From: Streptomyces aquilus
GTDB lineage: Bacteria > Actinomycetota > Actinomycetes > Streptomycetales > Streptomycetaceae
DNA length: 64,000 bases
Assembly (NCBI RefSeq): GCF_003955715.1
Contig: NZ_CP034463.1
Coordinates: 3,224,001-3,288,000, forward strand
Direction of reading: 5' to 3'
Of this stretch, positions 26,131 through 35,208 are shown in pieces. The notes under the pieces are model-generated. The model made no database searches. It saw only the letters and a program-made list of their open reading frames with translations, and was not told the origin of the DNA. A program made the translations under genes and the position numbers. Positions within the stretch are counted from its first letter, which is position 1; each line of letters opens with the position of its first letter.

Positions 26131-29100
26131 TCAGACGAGGGCGGCGGCCTCCCCGGGGGAGAGACCGGCGCCCTCGTCGTACGCCGTGGCGTAGGCCGCG
26201 TCGCCGAGCAGGGCACGCAGCTGCCGCTCGGCCCGCTCGCGGGGCTCCCGCTCGTAGGCCGGCATGACACGGCCGGCCGGCAGCAGCGCGTCGCCGGCCG
26301 CGAGGCAGCGGGCCCCGTCCGCGGCGCGGCCGCCGGCACCGGCCAGGCCGAGCGCGGCGATGTGCAGGTACTGGGCGCGCATGTGCGGGGCGATGGCCTG
26401 GGACAGCGGGTCCTCGGCCCGGCCCAGCGCCTGGCGGACCTTGTCGAGGCAGGCTTCGAAGGCGCCGGCGGCCGCTTCCACGTGGGCCTCCGCGCCGAGG
26501 ATGAAGGCGTCGAAGATGATGAAGTGGGAGATGCCGAACTCCTCGCGCAGCAGCCGGACCTGCTCGCGCGCCTCGGCCACCCGGCCGGTCTGGGCGAGCC
26601 GGGCGGAGAGGAAGAGCCGGGCGGCGGGCAGCGCTTCGTTGTGGCCGCCGTCGTGGGAGGCGAGCACCTCGCGCAGCAGCAACTCCCCCCGCTCGGGCTC
26701 CGACTCCATCAGTACGCTGCCGAGCCGGGCCTTGAGAACGGCCTGCTGGGCGCGGGCGCCGAGCCGGCCGGCGAGGTCGATCCCGGCCTCGTAGTCGGCC
26801 GCGGCCTCGCCCCAACGGCCCTTGCGCTCATGGGACTCGGCCCGCGCGGCGAGCGCCTCGGCGGTGCCCCACAGGTCACCGAGGCGCTCGTAGATCTCCA
26901 GTGCCTCGTCGGCGTCCGCGAGGGCGTCTCCCTCCCAGTCGATCCGGTGGGCGAACAGGTTGGCCCGCCATTGCAGGCTCGCGGCGAGCTCCCAGTCGTA
27001 TCCGGGTGTCTCGCGGGAGGTGCGCACGGTCTCGTCGAGGATCAGCCGCAGCCGCTCCATGTCCCCGGTGAGCATGACGGCGAAGAGCCACAGGGAGCCG
27101 GGGATGCGGCAGGTCTGCGGCATGCCGGGCTCGTACGTCTGGGCGATGGACCGCAGTTTCGCCTGCGCCGCCGGGTTCTGCCACGCCTCCAACTCGGTGT
27201 CCATACAGGCGAGATGGGTCAGATGCAGCCCGCGCCGGGCCTCTTCGAGCACCTCTCCGGTCCAGGGCGGCGGCGTGTCCGTGCAGCGCTGCCACACCGG
27301 CCGCGCGGGGCGGACGGGCTCGGGGAACGGGTCGGGGCCGAGCGCCATGATCTCCCGGGACCAGGTGCGGGCCTCGATCTTCAGATCGCGCATCTGCCAG
27401 TACCAGCCCAGCGACAGGACCAGGCAGAGCCCCTCCTGCTCGTCGCGTTCGGCGACGGCGAGCCGCAGGGCGGTGCGCAGGTTCTCGTACTCGCGCTCCA
27501 GCAGGCCGATGGCGGCGAGCTGGCCCGGGCCGCGGAGCAACTGGTCGGTGGTGCGGGCGAGTTCGCGGTAGTACGTGAGGTGCGCGCGCCCGGCCTCGGC
27601 CCGTCGGCCGCTCTCGTCGAGCCGTTCGGCCGCGTACTCGGCGACGGTCTCCAGGAGCCGGTAGCGCATCTCACCGCTCTCCGAAGGGGCGGCCACCACA
27701 AGGGACTTGTCGACGAGCGAGCCGAGCGCGTCCAGCGCGACCGGACCGCACACGGCCTCGGCGGCGGCGAGGTCGCAGCCGCCGGCGAACACCGACAGCC
27801 GCCGCAGCACCTCCCGCTCCCCCTCGTCCAGCAGCTCCCAGGACCAGTCGACGACGGCCCGCAGCGTCTGCTGGCGGGGCAGCAGGGTGCGGCTGCCGGA
27901 GGTGAGCAGCCGGAACCGGTCGTCTAGCCGGTCGGCGATCTGACGTGGCGTCAACATCCTTAGCCGGGCGGCCGCGAGCTCGATACCGAGCGGGAGCCCG
28001 TCGAGGCGTCGGCAGATCTCGGCGCAGGCCGCGGCGGTCTCCTCGTCGGCCTCGACCCGGAAGCCGGGCCGGGCGGCGGCCCCGCGGTCGGCGAGCAGCC
28101 GCAGCGCGACCGGCTCGGGCAGCGGGTCGACCGGCCGCAGCAACTCCCCTGGTACGCCGAGGGATTCACGGCTGGTGGCCAGCACCGTCAGCTGCGGGCA
28201 CCGCTCCAGCAGCGCCTCCGTCAGCCGGGCGGCGGCCTCGACGACGTGCTCGCAGTTGTCGAGGATCAGCAGCATCCGCCGCCTGCCGCAGTGCTCGACG
28301 AGCCGCTCGACCGGGTCGTCGTGCCGCTCGTTCCCGGCCCGCATCGCCTCGGCGCCGGCCCCGTACAGCACGGTCTCGCGGGCGCCGACGGCGGTGAGCA
28401 CGGCCTGCGGCACGTCGTCGGGGTCGTCGACGGGAGCGAGCTCGACCAGCCACACCCCGTCCGGCGCGACGTCCCGCACGGTCTCGGCGGCCTCCTGCGA
28501 CAACCGCGTCTTCCCGGCCCCACCGGGCCCGAGCAACGTGACGAGCCGAGCCGCGGCGAGATCCCCGCGGATGGCCTCGATGTCGGCTTCGCGGCCCACG
28601 AAGGAGGTGAGCCGGGCACGGAGGTTGCCGAGGCCGGGGAGGCCTCCGGCGGCGCGCCCGGACACGTCGGCCGAGGCGACGGACGGCGACGGGGCGACCG
28701 GGTCGTGGGGTGCCGCAGGCCACTGCCCTGCCACCGGACCCTGCGCTGCCGCGGGCCACCGCCCGGCCGCCGCTGCCCCCTGGCCAGCCACCGGGCCCTG
28801 GCCCGCCCCCGGGCCCTGGCCTGCCGCCACCCCGTCGTCACCCACCGAGCCCCGGCCCGCAGCCGCCCCGTGGTCACCCACCGGGCCCTGGCCCGCAGCC
28901 GGCCCCCAGCCTGCCGCCACCCCGTCGTTACCCACGGAGCCCCGGCCCGCCGCCGGACCCCAGCCCGCCGTCGGCCCCGCGCTCGCCGTGCCCCCATGCC
29001 CCACCGGCGGCCTCCGCCCCGCGGCCGGGCCCCGTCCCGCCGATCCGTTGGCCAGCAACTCCCCGTGCAGTGCCCGGAGTTCCGGGCCCGGGTCCGCTCC

Positions 29101-29772
29101 CAAACGGTCCGCCAGCGACTGGCGTACGTCCTCGTAGGCGGCCAGCGCCTCCGCCGTGCGGCCCGCGTCGCGGAGGGCGCGTAGGCGGAGGGCCTGGAGG
29201 GGTTCGTCGAGGGGGTGGCTGTCGCAGAGGGCGGTCAGTTCGGGGAGGGACTGTTCGGCGTGGCCGAGAGCGAGCGCGGCGGTGTGGCGGGCCCGCAGGG
29301 CGTCCAGCCGCCGGGCCTCCCAACGGGCCGACTCGGCGGTGTGGTCGGGCAGGTCGGCGAGGGCGGGGCCGCGCCACAGGGCCAGGGCGTCGTCGAGGAC
29401 GCCGGCCGCCTTGGTCGCGTCGCCGTCGGCCAGTGCGCGGGCGCCCTCACCGGTGAGCCGGTCGAAGCGGTGCAGGTCGATGTCGTCGGGCGCGGCGACG
29501 AGCCGGTAGCCGCCGTCCACGGAGGCGACGGCGTCCGCGCCGAGGGCCCTGCGCAGCCGCCCCACCAGCGCCTGGAGGGCGGCGGGCGCGTCGGCGGGCG
29601 GGTCGCCGCCCCACACCTCGGCGACCAGCAGCCCCACGGTCACGGTGCGGCCGGGCCGCAGCGCCAGCACGGTCAGCAGGGCACGCAGCCGCGCCCCGCC
29701 GACCGGAAGGGGGGTGCCGTCGGAACGGAGTGCCTGGGTGGTGCCGAGGATGCGATAGCGCACGGGGTCCAT
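26131..29772 (-). CDS. Large AfsR/SARP-like regulator (OmpR-type wHTH-BTAD, NTPase, TPR)
   Basis: A 1213-residue regulator. Residues ~1-95 form an OmpR-type winged helix (RLRALLTVLALRPGRTVTVG). Residues ~95-240 are the bacterial transcriptional activation domain. Residues ~245-370 form a Gly/Ala/Gln/Trp-rich repetitive linker. An AfsR-type STAND NTPase follows, with Walker A LLGPGGAGKTRLS (about 405-417) and Walker B MLLILDNCEHVVEAA. The C-terminal ~450 residues are helical and TPR-like (AEALAARAESHERKGRWGEA). Such proteins activate antibiotic or developmental genes after sensing a signal or nucleotide state. It faces the DrrAB genes tail to tail, so direct control of them is possible but not shown. 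Confidence 0.9.
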   Translation of the reverse strand: MDPVRYRILGTTQALRSDGTPLPVGGARLRALLTVLALRPGRTVTVGLLVAEVWGGDPPADAPAALQALVGRLRRALGADAVASVDGGYRLVAAPDDIDLHRFDRLTGEGARALADGDATKAAGVLDDALALWRGPALADLPDHTAESARWEARRLDALRARHTAALALGHAEQSLPELTALCDSHPLDEPLQALRLRALRDAGRTAEALAAYEDVRQSLADRLGADPGPELRALHGELLANGSAGRGPAAGRRPPVGHGGTASAGPTAGWGPAAGRGSVGNDGVAAGWGPAAGQGPVGDHGAAAGRGSVGDDGVAAGQGPGAGQGPVAGQGAAAAGRWPAAAQGPVAGQWPAAPHDPVAPSPSVASADVSGRAAGGLPGLGNLRARLTSFVGREADIEAIRGDLAAARLVTLLGPGGAGKTRLSQEAAETVRDVAPDGVWLVELAPVDDPDDVPQAVLTAVGARETVLYGAGAEAMRAGNERHDDPVERLVEHCGRRRMLLILDNCEHVVEAAARLTEALLERCPQLTVLATSRESLGVPGELLRPVDPLPEPVALRLLADRGAAARPGFRVEADEETAAACAEICRRLDGLPLGIELAAARLRMLTPRQIADRLDDRFRLLTSGSRTLLPRQQTLRAVVDWSWELLDEGEREVLRRLSVFAGGCDLAAAEAVCGPVALDALGSLVDKSLVVAAPSESGEMRYRLLETVAEYAAERLDESGRRAEAGRAHLTYYRELARTTDQLLRGPGQLAAIGLLEREYENLRTALRLAVAERDEQEGLCLVLSLGWYWQMRDLKIEARTWSREIMALGPDPFPEPVRPARPVWQRCTDTPPPWTGEVLEEARRGLHLTHLACMDTELEAWQNPAAQAKLRSIAQTYEPGMPQTCRIPGSLWLFAVMLTGDMERLRLILDETVRTSRETPGYDWELAASLQWRANLFAHRIDWEGDALADADEALEIYERLGDLWGTAEALAARAESHERKGRWGEAAADYEAGIDLAGRLGARAQQAVLKARLGSVLMESEPERGELLLREVLASHDGGHNEALPAARLFLSARLAQTGRVAEAREQVRLLREEFGISHFIIFDAFILGAEAHVEAAAGAFEACLDKVRQALGRAEDPLSQAIAPHMRAQYLHIAALGLAGAGGRAADGARCLAAGDALLPAGRVMPAYEREPRERAERQLRALLGDAAYATAYDEGAGLSPGEAAALV
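28730..29020. repeat. In-frame 90-bp minisatellite inside the AfsR-like gene
   Basis: The block GCCGCCACCCCGTCGT recurs at exactly 90-base spacing (28,823 and 28,913), with a third, shorter degenerate unit to the left. In protein this is a 30-residue period: AAGRGSVGNDGVAAGWGP then AAGRGSVGDDGVAAGQGP. The unit length is a multiple of three, so copy-number changes keep the frame. Confidence 0.75.
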
Positions 29773-30095
29773 TGTCTCTGGTAGCTCGGGGGCCGGTCAC
29801 GGGGTTACGAAGTCGGGCGGGGCTGTGTCGGGGGCGACGGTCCGCGACGGATGCGGGCCTCACTGAGGCCCCGGTCTCAACCCCGCACCGGCCGCACCGT
29901 ACTGAACGTCTCCAGCACAGCCGCCGCCGAGAACGGCGGCCCGCAGCACTCCGTCTGCCGGCCCTCGTCATACACATGCCACAACCCCATGTCCCCCACC
30001 TTCTACGGAACCGATGACCGACCGCGAGACGTTTTCGTCGTACGCCCGGTACGGTCGGGCAGTCCCAGCGCGTGTACGAGAGTCGGGGGAACCCC
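29773..30095. other. Divergent intergenic region, AfsR-like gene / site-2 protease gene
   Basis: About 320 bases without a convincing gene. It holds two hairpins: GGGCCTC-ACT-GAGGCCC (29,855-29,871) and GCCGCCG-AGAA-CGGCGGC (29,933-29,950). Promoters for both flanking genes should lie here; I recognise no regulator consensus. Confidence 0.4.
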
Positions 30096-30893
30096 ATGAC
30101 AGCCACTGCCGCCCGCCGCAGCGACCGGCGGATCAGCCCCGTCTTCGTCGGGATCCTCGCCGTGACGGCGGTGACCGGGTGGGCGACCTGGACCGGGTTC
30201 GCGGAGCAGCCCGGGGTGGCGGTGTTCCTGTTCGTGACGGCCGCGTGGATCGTCTCCCTGTGTCTGCACGAGTACGCACACGCGCGGACGGCCCTGCACA
30301 GCGGTGACATCTCGGTCGGCTCGAAGGGCTATCTGACCCTGAACCCGCTGAAGTACACCCACGCCCTGCTCAGCATCGTCCTGCCCGTCCTCTTCGTCAT
30401 CATGGGCGGGATCGGCCTGCCGGGTGGCGCGGTGTTCATCGAGCGCGGGCGCATCCGGGGCCGCTGGCGGCACAGTCTCATCTCGGCGGCCGGCCCGCTG
30501 ACGAACGTGCTGTTCGCGGCCGTGTGCACGGCCCCGTTCTGGCTGGACGCCCTGGACGGCGTGCCGGCCGACTTCCGGTTCGCGCTCGCCTTCCTCGCGC
30601 TGCTCCAGGTGACGGCGGCGATCCTGAACTTCCTGCCGGTCCCGGGCCTGGACGGCTACGGCGTCATCGAGCCCTGGCTGTCGTACAACATCAAGCGCCA
30701 GGTGGAGCCGTTCGCGCCGTTCGGCCTGCTGTTCGTCTTCGCGCTGCTGTGGGTGCCGTCGGTCAACCACGCGTTCTTCGACCTGGTCGACTCGATCCTG
30801 GCGGGCCTCGGGATCAGCGACATGGAGACGTACTGCGGCCAGGACCTCTACCGGTTCTGGCAGACCAGCGACTTCTGCACGGTCAGCCCGTGA
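30096..30893 (+). CDS. Site-2 protease-family (M50) membrane metalloprotease
   Basis: A 265-residue membrane protein with about six helices and the hallmarks of intramembrane site-2 proteases. The zinc-binding HExxH appears as SLCLHEYAHARTA near residue 55. The second metal-ligand region is NFLPVPGLDGYGVIEPWL near residues 180-200. Between them lie GGAVFIERGRIRG and ISAAGPLTNVLFA. The family cleaves membrane-anchored anti-sigma factors or other proteins; compact forms like this have no PDZ domain and unknown targets. The start has GGGGGA upstream. Its last codons overlap the convergent small gene by 11 bp. Confidence 0.88.
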   Translation: MTATAARRSDRRISPVFVGILAVTAVTGWATWTGFAEQPGVAVFLFVTAAWIVSLCLHEYAHARTALHSGDISVGSKGYLTLNPLKYTHALLSIVLPVLFVIMGGIGLPGGAVFIERGRIRGRWRHSLISAAGPLTNVLFAAVCTAPFWLDALDGVPADFRFALAFLALLQVTAAILNFLPVPGLDGYGVIEPWLSYNIKRQVEPFAPFGLLFVFALLWVPSVNHAFFDLVDSILAGLGISDMETYCGQDLYRFWQTSDFCTVSP

Positions 30894-31050
30894 CCTTGCG
30901 CCGCTTCACGTAGTACCAGCACATGTTGCTGGACAGCCCCGCGATCAGCACCCAGACGATCCCCAGGAAGCTGCCCCGCGCGAAGGAGACGACCGCCGCG
31001 GCGATGGCGAGCAGGCAGACGATCAGGGCGTAGAGGGCGAGGCGGGGCAT
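30883..31050 (-). CDS. Small two-helix membrane protein
   Basis: A 55-residue protein made almost entirely of two membrane helices (LALYALIVCLLAIAAAVVSF and FLGIVWVLIAGLSSNMCWYY) with a basic C-terminal tail (KRRKVTG). The ATG is preceded at some distance by AGGAG. The amphipathic layout and codon use support it being real, but I recognise no family beyond similar small Streptomyces membrane proteins. It overlaps the end of the site-2 protease gene by 11 bp and lies downstream of npdG on the same strand. Confidence 0.65.
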   Translation of the reverse strand: MPRLALYALIVCLLAIAAAVVSFARGSFLGIVWVLIAGLSSNMCWYYVKRRKVTG

Positions 31051-31121
31051 GGGGGCGATTCTCCTGTCGAGACCGGTCGGGGGACACTGCTGCGCTACGG
31101 CGTCCAGTGTCCCCCATCCCG

Positions 31122-31838
31122 TCACACGTCCGTGACGCGCAGTCCCGCGTGTGCCTTGTAGCGGCGGTTCACGGAGATCAGGTTGGCGACCAGCGACTCG
31201 ACCTGGTGGGCGTTGCGCAGCCGGCCCGCGAAGACGCCGCGCATGCCGGGGATGCGGCCGGCGAGGGCCTGGACGATCTCGACGTCGGCGCGCTCCTCGC
31301 CCAGCACCATGACGTCGGTGTCGATCTCGTCGATCTCCGGGTCCTGGAGCAGGACGGCCGACAGGTGGTGGAAGGCGGCGGCGACCCGGGAGTCGGGCAG
31401 CAGGGCGGCGGCCTGCTCGGCGGCGCTGCCCTCCTCGGGCTTGAGGGCGTAGGCGCCCTTCTTGTCGAAGCCGAGCGGGTTGACGCAGTCGACGACCAGC
31501 TTCCCGGCGAGTTCCTCGCGCAGCGACTCCAGCGTCTTGCCGTGCCCGTCCCACGGCACGGCGACGATCACGATGTCGCTGCGCCGCGCGGTCTCGGCGT
31601 TGTCGGCGCCCTCGACCCCGTGCCCGAGCTCGGCGGCGGCGGCCTGCGCGCGGTCGGCGGCCCGCGAGCCGATGATCACCTTCTGGCCGGCCTTGGCGAG
31701 CCGGTAGGCGAGGCCCTTGCCCTGGGGGCCGGTCCCGCCGAGCACGCCGACGACCAGTCCGGAGACGTCGGGGAGGTCCCAGGGGTCCTTGGCGGGCGCC
31801 TTCGCGGGGGTCTGAGCAGCACTGTCCGTAGAGGTCAT
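31122..31838 (-). CDS. npdG: F420H2:NADP+ oxidoreductase (NADPH-dependent F420 reductase)
   Basis: A 238-residue Rossmann-fold enzyme that passes hydride between coenzyme F420 and NADP. The NADP-binding loop VVGVLGGTGPQGKGLAYRLA with following VIIGSRAADRA, the DIVIVAVPWDGH strand and VVDCVNPLGFDKKGAYAL are typical of the Fno/NpdG family. In Streptomyces it supplies F420H2 for F420-dependent reductases in redox metabolism and antibiotic pathways. It has a ~20-residue Pro/Ala-rich N-terminal extension, common in actinobacterial homologues. It may share a transcript with the small membrane protein gene downstream (71 bp). Confidence 0.92.
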   Translation of the reverse strand: MTSTDSAAQTPAKAPAKDPWDLPDVSGLVVGVLGGTGPQGKGLAYRLAKAGQKVIIGSRAADRAQAAAAELGHGVEGADNAETARRSDIVIVAVPWDGHGKTLESLREELAGKLVVDCVNPLGFDKKGAYALKPEEGSAAEQAAALLPDSRVAAAFHHLSAVLLQDPEIDEIDTDVMVLGEERADVEIVQALAGRIPGMRGVFAGRLRNAHQVESLVANLISVNRRYKAHAGLRVTDV

Positions 31839-31972
31839 GGGCTGACTTTACGTGCGCCTCCCGCACCCCGGCCGATCAGGTGAGCGCGGGGGCACGCTCC
31901 CCCGGACCGATACGGGCGAATTCGAAGGGAACCCGGGGTCACGGGCGACCGGTTGCGGCAGGATGCGGTCGC

Positions 31973-32575
31973 ATGGACGCCGTACGGGTCGCGTTGCTGC
32001 GCGAAGTGCTCGCCGGGACCGAGTGGCTGGGGACGACCCGGCGGTTCGCGGGGGTGCTGCGCGGGTCGGTCGTCTCGCACGGGGGCGGGCTGCTGCTGGT
32101 CGGCACCCCGGAGTACGAGCCCTGGCATCTCGCGGCCCATCTGGTGGACGAGGCGGCCTGGTCCGGCACCCCGGAGCTGGCCCCCACCCTCGTACGGCAT
32201 GACGCGCGCCCCTCCGACCCGGCCCATCTGGCCGTCGGCCCCGGCCGGCTGGCGGCGGCGCGGCGTGGCGAGACGCTGCTGGTGGTGGCGCCGGAGGAGC
32301 CGGACGCCCCGCTGCTGGAGCGGGTGCACGACGCCCGGCGGGCCGGTGCCACCGTTCTCGCCCTCGGCCCCGGCGAGGGCGGCCTGGCGGCGATGGCGCA
32401 CGAGTCGCTGGCGGTGCCGGAGGGCACGGACCTCGATCTGGACACCGTGCAGCATCTGGTGAGCGCGGCGGCCGGGGAGAACGCCCTGCCCGCGCCGCGC
32501 GGCCCGCGCCGCTTCCGGGACCGGCTCTCCCGGCTGACGGAACAGCTGACGGCACCGCCGCCGACGCGCTGGTAG
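31973..32575 (+). CDS. Hypothetical protein with a possible SIS-like (sugar-isomerase) fold
   Basis: A 200-residue soluble protein with no signal peptide or membrane segment. I do not firmly recognise the family. The middle (VVSHGGGLLLVGTPEYEPWH), the strand-turn GETLLVVAPEEPD and the later GATVLALGPGEGGLAAMAHE resemble an SIS-type Rossmann-like domain that binds phosphosugars. If so it is a degenerate member without the usual serine-rich loops. It stands alone between the divergent npdG gene and an MFS gene 49 bp downstream. Codon usage supports a real gene. Confidence 0.6.
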   Translation: MDAVRVALLREVLAGTEWLGTTRRFAGVLRGSVVSHGGGLLLVGTPEYEPWHLAAHLVDEAAWSGTPELAPTLVRHDARPSDPAHLAVGPGRLAAARRGETLLVVAPEEPDAPLLERVHDARRAGATVLALGPGEGGLAAMAHESLAVPEGTDLDLDTVQHLVSAAAGENALPAPRGPRRFRDRLSRLTEQLTAPPPTRW

Positions 32576-32624
32576 CGGGAAATTCGGTTGCCGGGGCGGG
32601 CGGGCCGCCCGAGCATGACCGGTC

Positions 32625-33950
32625 GTGACCGACACCGACACCGACGCCGATCCGGCGCCCTCCCGCCTGCGTTCCGTCCTCCCCGACCTCGCTCCCTGGC
32701 GGGCGTCGGCCGACTTCCGGCGGCTGTGGGTGTCGGGGCTGGTCTCGTACTTCGGCAGCTTTCTGACGTTCGTCGCGCTGCCGGTGCAGATCAAGGAGCT
32801 GACGGGGTCGGCGGCGGCGGTCGGGGCCATCGGCGCGGTGGAACTCGTCCCGCTGATCGTTTTCGGGCTGTACGGCGGTGCCCTCGCCGACGCGCTCGAC
32901 AAGCGCGGCCTGATCATCTGGACGGAGGCCGGGCAGGGCCTGCTGAGCGCGGTGCTGCTGCTCAACGCGCTGCTGCCGCGGCCCGCCGTGTGGCCGCTGT
33001 ATGCCGTGGCCGCCGTCTCCTCGGCGCTGACGTCGGTGCAGCGGCCCGCGCTCGACTCGCTGTGGCCGCGGATCGTGGCCCATGAGCATCTGCCGGCCGC
33101 GGCCTCCCTCAACACCTTCCGCTGGACGGTCGGCGGGGTCGCGGGCCCGGCGCTGGCGGGTGTGGTCGTCGCGTACGCGGGCCTCGGCTGGGCCTACGCC
33201 GCCGACCTGGCGACCTTCGTGGTCTCCGTGGCCCTGATGATCCCGATCGCGGCCTCCCCCGCCGCGCACGAGGCGGCGAAGCCGTCGCTGAAGGCGATCG
33301 CCGAGGGGGCCAGGTACGCGTGGGGCCGCAAGGAGTTGCTCGGCACCTATGCCGTCGACGTGGTCGCGATGCTGCTGGCGATGCCGCTGGCCGTACTGCC
33401 GTTCCTCGCGGACGAGCTGGACGCCGAGTGGGCGCTGGGCCTGATGTACGCGACGGTGCCGCTGGGCGCGATGCTGGTGAGCGTGACGAGCGGCTGGACG
33501 GCGCGCGTCCACCGGCACGGCCGGATGGTCGTGCTGTCGGCGGCGCTGTGGGGCGTGGCGATCGCGGCGGCCGGCGTCGTGGGGAACGTATGGCTGGTGC
33601 TGCTGTTCCTGACCGTGGCCGGGGGGTGCGACATGGTCAGCGGGATCTTCCGCGGGGTGATGTGGAACCAGACGATCCCGGACGAGCTGCGGGGCCGGCT
33701 CGCCGGGATCGAGCTGTTGTCCTACTCGGTCGGCCCGACCCTCGGCCAGGTCAGGTCGGGCGGTTTCGCCGCCTGGTGGGGGGTGCGGGCGTCGGTGTGG
33801 TCGGGCGGGCTGCTGTGCGCGGGCGCGGTGGGACTGCTGGCCCTGTGCCTGCCGAAGCTGATGACGTACGACGCCCGCACCGACGACCACGCGGCGCGGG
33901 TACGGGCCCAGCGCGAGACCGCCGCACGGGTGAGCCCCGCCGAGGCCTGA
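32625..33950 (+). CDS. MFS transporter, EntS-like (MFS_3) family
   Basis: A 441-residue, 12-helix transporter of the enterobactin-exporter-like MFS_3 group. Typical features: FRRLWVSGLVSYFGSFLTFV near the start, the charged YGGALADALDKRGLIIWTE loop after helix 2, and SSALTSVQRPALDSLWPRIV. Members export siderophores or other small molecules. It lies a few genes from iron-regulated loci, but it has no visible iron box and its substrate is open. GTG start. The stop codons of this gene and the convergent small gene abut with no spacer. Confidence 0.88.
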   Translation: MTDTDTDADPAPSRLRSVLPDLAPWRASADFRRLWVSGLVSYFGSFLTFVALPVQIKELTGSAAAVGAIGAVELVPLIVFGLYGGALADALDKRGLIIWTEAGQGLLSAVLLLNALLPRPAVWPLYAVAAVSSALTSVQRPALDSLWPRIVAHEHLPAAASLNTFRWTVGGVAGPALAGVVVAYAGLGWAYAADLATFVVSVALMIPIAASPAAHEAAKPSLKAIAEGARYAWGRKELLGTYAVDVVAMLLAMPLAVLPFLADELDAEWALGLMYATVPLGAMLVSVTSGWTARVHRHGRMVVLSAALWGVAIAAAGVVGNVWLVLLFLTVAGGCDMVSGIFRGVMWNQTIPDELRGRLAGIELLSYSVGPTLGQVRSGGFAAWWGVRASVWSGGLLCAGAVGLLALCLPKLMTYDARTDDHAARVRAQRETAARVSPAEA

Positions 33951-34178
33951 TCAGTCGTCCTCGGCACCCTTCGCGGCGTCGTGCCACTTGGGGTCGTTCT
34001 CCCACTGGAGGTTGCGCTCGCGGGCGGTCTCCATCGCGTGTTCGGCCTCCTGCCGGGAGGCGTACGGGCCGAAGCGGTCCTTGGCGGGGCAGTCCGGCCC
34101 CTCCTCGACCTTCTTGTGCTCCAGGCAGTAGTACCACTCGCCCGGCTTGCCGACCGTGCGCTTCTTGAACAAGGCCAT
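33951..34178 (-). CDS. Small conserved actinobacterial protein
   Basis: A 75-residue soluble protein that opens with a basic [18 protein letters not shown]. It has two cysteines (in EWYYCLEH and [11 protein letters not shown]) and a segment [20 protein letters not shown] resembling the helix of SPOR/DRBM-like small domains. GGAG lies just before the ATG. The W-Y-Y-C...C-P spacing suggests a small metal or disulfide site, but no function is known to me. It is divergent from map with 58 bp between the starts. Confidence 0.7.
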   Translation of the reverse strand: MALFKKRTVGKPGEWYYCLEHKKVEEGPDCPAKDRFGPYASRQEAEHAMETARERNLQWENDPKWHDAAKGAEDD

Positions 34179-34236
34179 GACCTGCTCCTCTCGCCAGGGA
34201 CATGTTCCCCCACCGCGGCTCGTTAGACTCGCTGGC

Positions 34237-35094
34237 ATGTCTGGCCAGTCGCTGCTCGTCCCAGGGGAGCTGTCCCCCACCCGTTCCGTGCCCGGAAACA
34301 TCCGTCGCCCCGAGTACGTCGGCAAGCCCGCGCCGACGCCGTACACCGGTCCGGAGGTGCAGACGCCCGAGACGATCGAGGCGATGCGGATCGCCGGCCG
34401 TGTCGCGGCCCGGGCGATGGCCGAGGCGGCCAAGAAGATCGCACCCGGTGTCACGACCGACGAACTGGACAAGGTGGCGCACGAGTACATGTGCGACCAC
34501 GGCGCCTACCCCTCGACGCTCGGCTACCGCGGCTTCCCCAAGTCGCTGTGCACGAGCGTCAACGAGGTGATCTGCCACGGCATCCCGGACTCGACGGTCC
34601 TCAAGGACGGCGACATCGTCAACCTCGACGTGACGGCGTACATCGGCGGGGTGCACGGCGACAACAACGCCACCTATCTGGTCGGGGAGGTCGACGAGGA
34701 GAGCCGCCTGCTGGTGGAGCGGACGCGCGAGTCCCTCGACCGCGCGATCAAGGCGGTCAAGCCGGGCCGCCAGATCAACATCATCGGCCGGGTCATCGAG
34801 TCGTACGCCAAGCGCTTCGGCTACGGCGTCGTCCGTGACTTCACCGGGCACGGCATCAACTCGTCCTTCCACAGCGGCCTGATCATCCCGCACTACGACA
34901 GCCCGCACGCGACGACGGTCATCCAGCCCGGCATGACGTTCACGATCGAGCCGATGCTGACGCTGGGCACCCACGACTACGACATGTGGGACGACGGCTG
35001 GACAGTCGTCACGAAGGACCGCAAGCGGACGGCACAGTTCGAGCACACGCTGGTGGTGACGGAGAGCGGCGCCGAGATCCTGACGCTGCCGTAG
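34237..35094 (+). CDS. map: Methionine aminopeptidase, type I
   Basis: A 285-residue type I MetAP, which removes the initiator methionine from nascent proteins when the second residue is small. Metal ligands sit in their usual contexts: [20 protein letters not shown] (two Asp), [11 protein letters not shown] (His), [10 protein letters not shown] (Glu) and [12 protein letters not shown] (Glu). The ~40-residue N-terminal extension ([18 protein letters not shown]) carries the P-x-R-x-V-P-x-x-I-x-R-P motif of mycobacterial/actinobacterial MetAP1c, thought to contact the ribosome. A canonical terminator follows. Confidence 0.96.
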   Translation: MSGQSLLVPGELSPTRSVPGNIRRPEYVGKPAPTPYTGPEVQTPETIEAMRIAGRVAARAMAEAAKKIAPGVTTDELDKVAHEYMCDHGAYPSTLGYRGFPKSLCTSVNEVICHGIPDSTVLKDGDIVNLDVTAYIGGVHGDNNATYLVGEVDEESRLLVERTRESLDRAIKAVKPGRQINIIGRVIESYAKRFGYGVVRDFTGHGINSSFHSGLIIPHYDSPHATTVIQPGMTFTIEPMLTLGTHDYDMWDDGWTVVTKDRKRTAQFEHTLVVTESGAEILTLP

Positions 35095-35102
35095 CCCGCC
35101 GA

Positions 35103-35137
35103 GACCCGCCCCCCCTGCTGGGGGCGGGTCTTTTCTT
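35103..35137 (+). terminator. Rho-independent terminator of map
   Basis: An 11-bp GC-rich stem beginning GACCCGCCCC and closing GGGGCGGGTC is followed by TTTTCTT. It is the clearest intrinsic terminator in the window and separates map from the iron-regulated heme oxygenase. Confidence 0.9.
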
Positions 35138-35145
35138 GTACGGTT

Positions 35146-35166
35146 TTACCGACAGGCTGTCGGCAA
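35146..35166. promoter_or_regulatory. Palindrome upstream of the heme oxygenase promoter
   Basis: TTACCGACAG-G-CTGTCGGCAA is a near-perfect 21-base palindrome (one mismatched pair) ending 11 bases before the iron box. Its size fits a dimeric repressor or activator site. No regulator gene is adjacent to name the protein. Confidence 0.5.
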
Positions 35167-35176
35167 ACCTATTGAC

Positions 35177-35195
35177 TTAGGTAAGCCTTACCTTA
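35177..35195 (+). promoter_or_regulatory. DmdR/IdeR-type iron box upstream of heme oxygenase
   Basis: TTAGGTAAGCCTTACCTTA matches the actinobacterial iron-box consensus TTAGGTTAGGCTAACCTAA at most positions and is itself nearly palindromic. It overlaps a TTGACT hexamer (35,172-35,177) and lies just before the AGAGGA ribosome-binding site, where iron-loaded DmdR would block transcription. Confidence 0.85.
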
Positions 35196-35208
35196 GAGGA
35201 TATGGCGC

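Noticed and set aside
28730..29020. CRISPR-like array
   Set aside because: The regular spacing comes from an in-frame coding minisatellite; the units are contiguous with no unique spacers and no cas genes are present.
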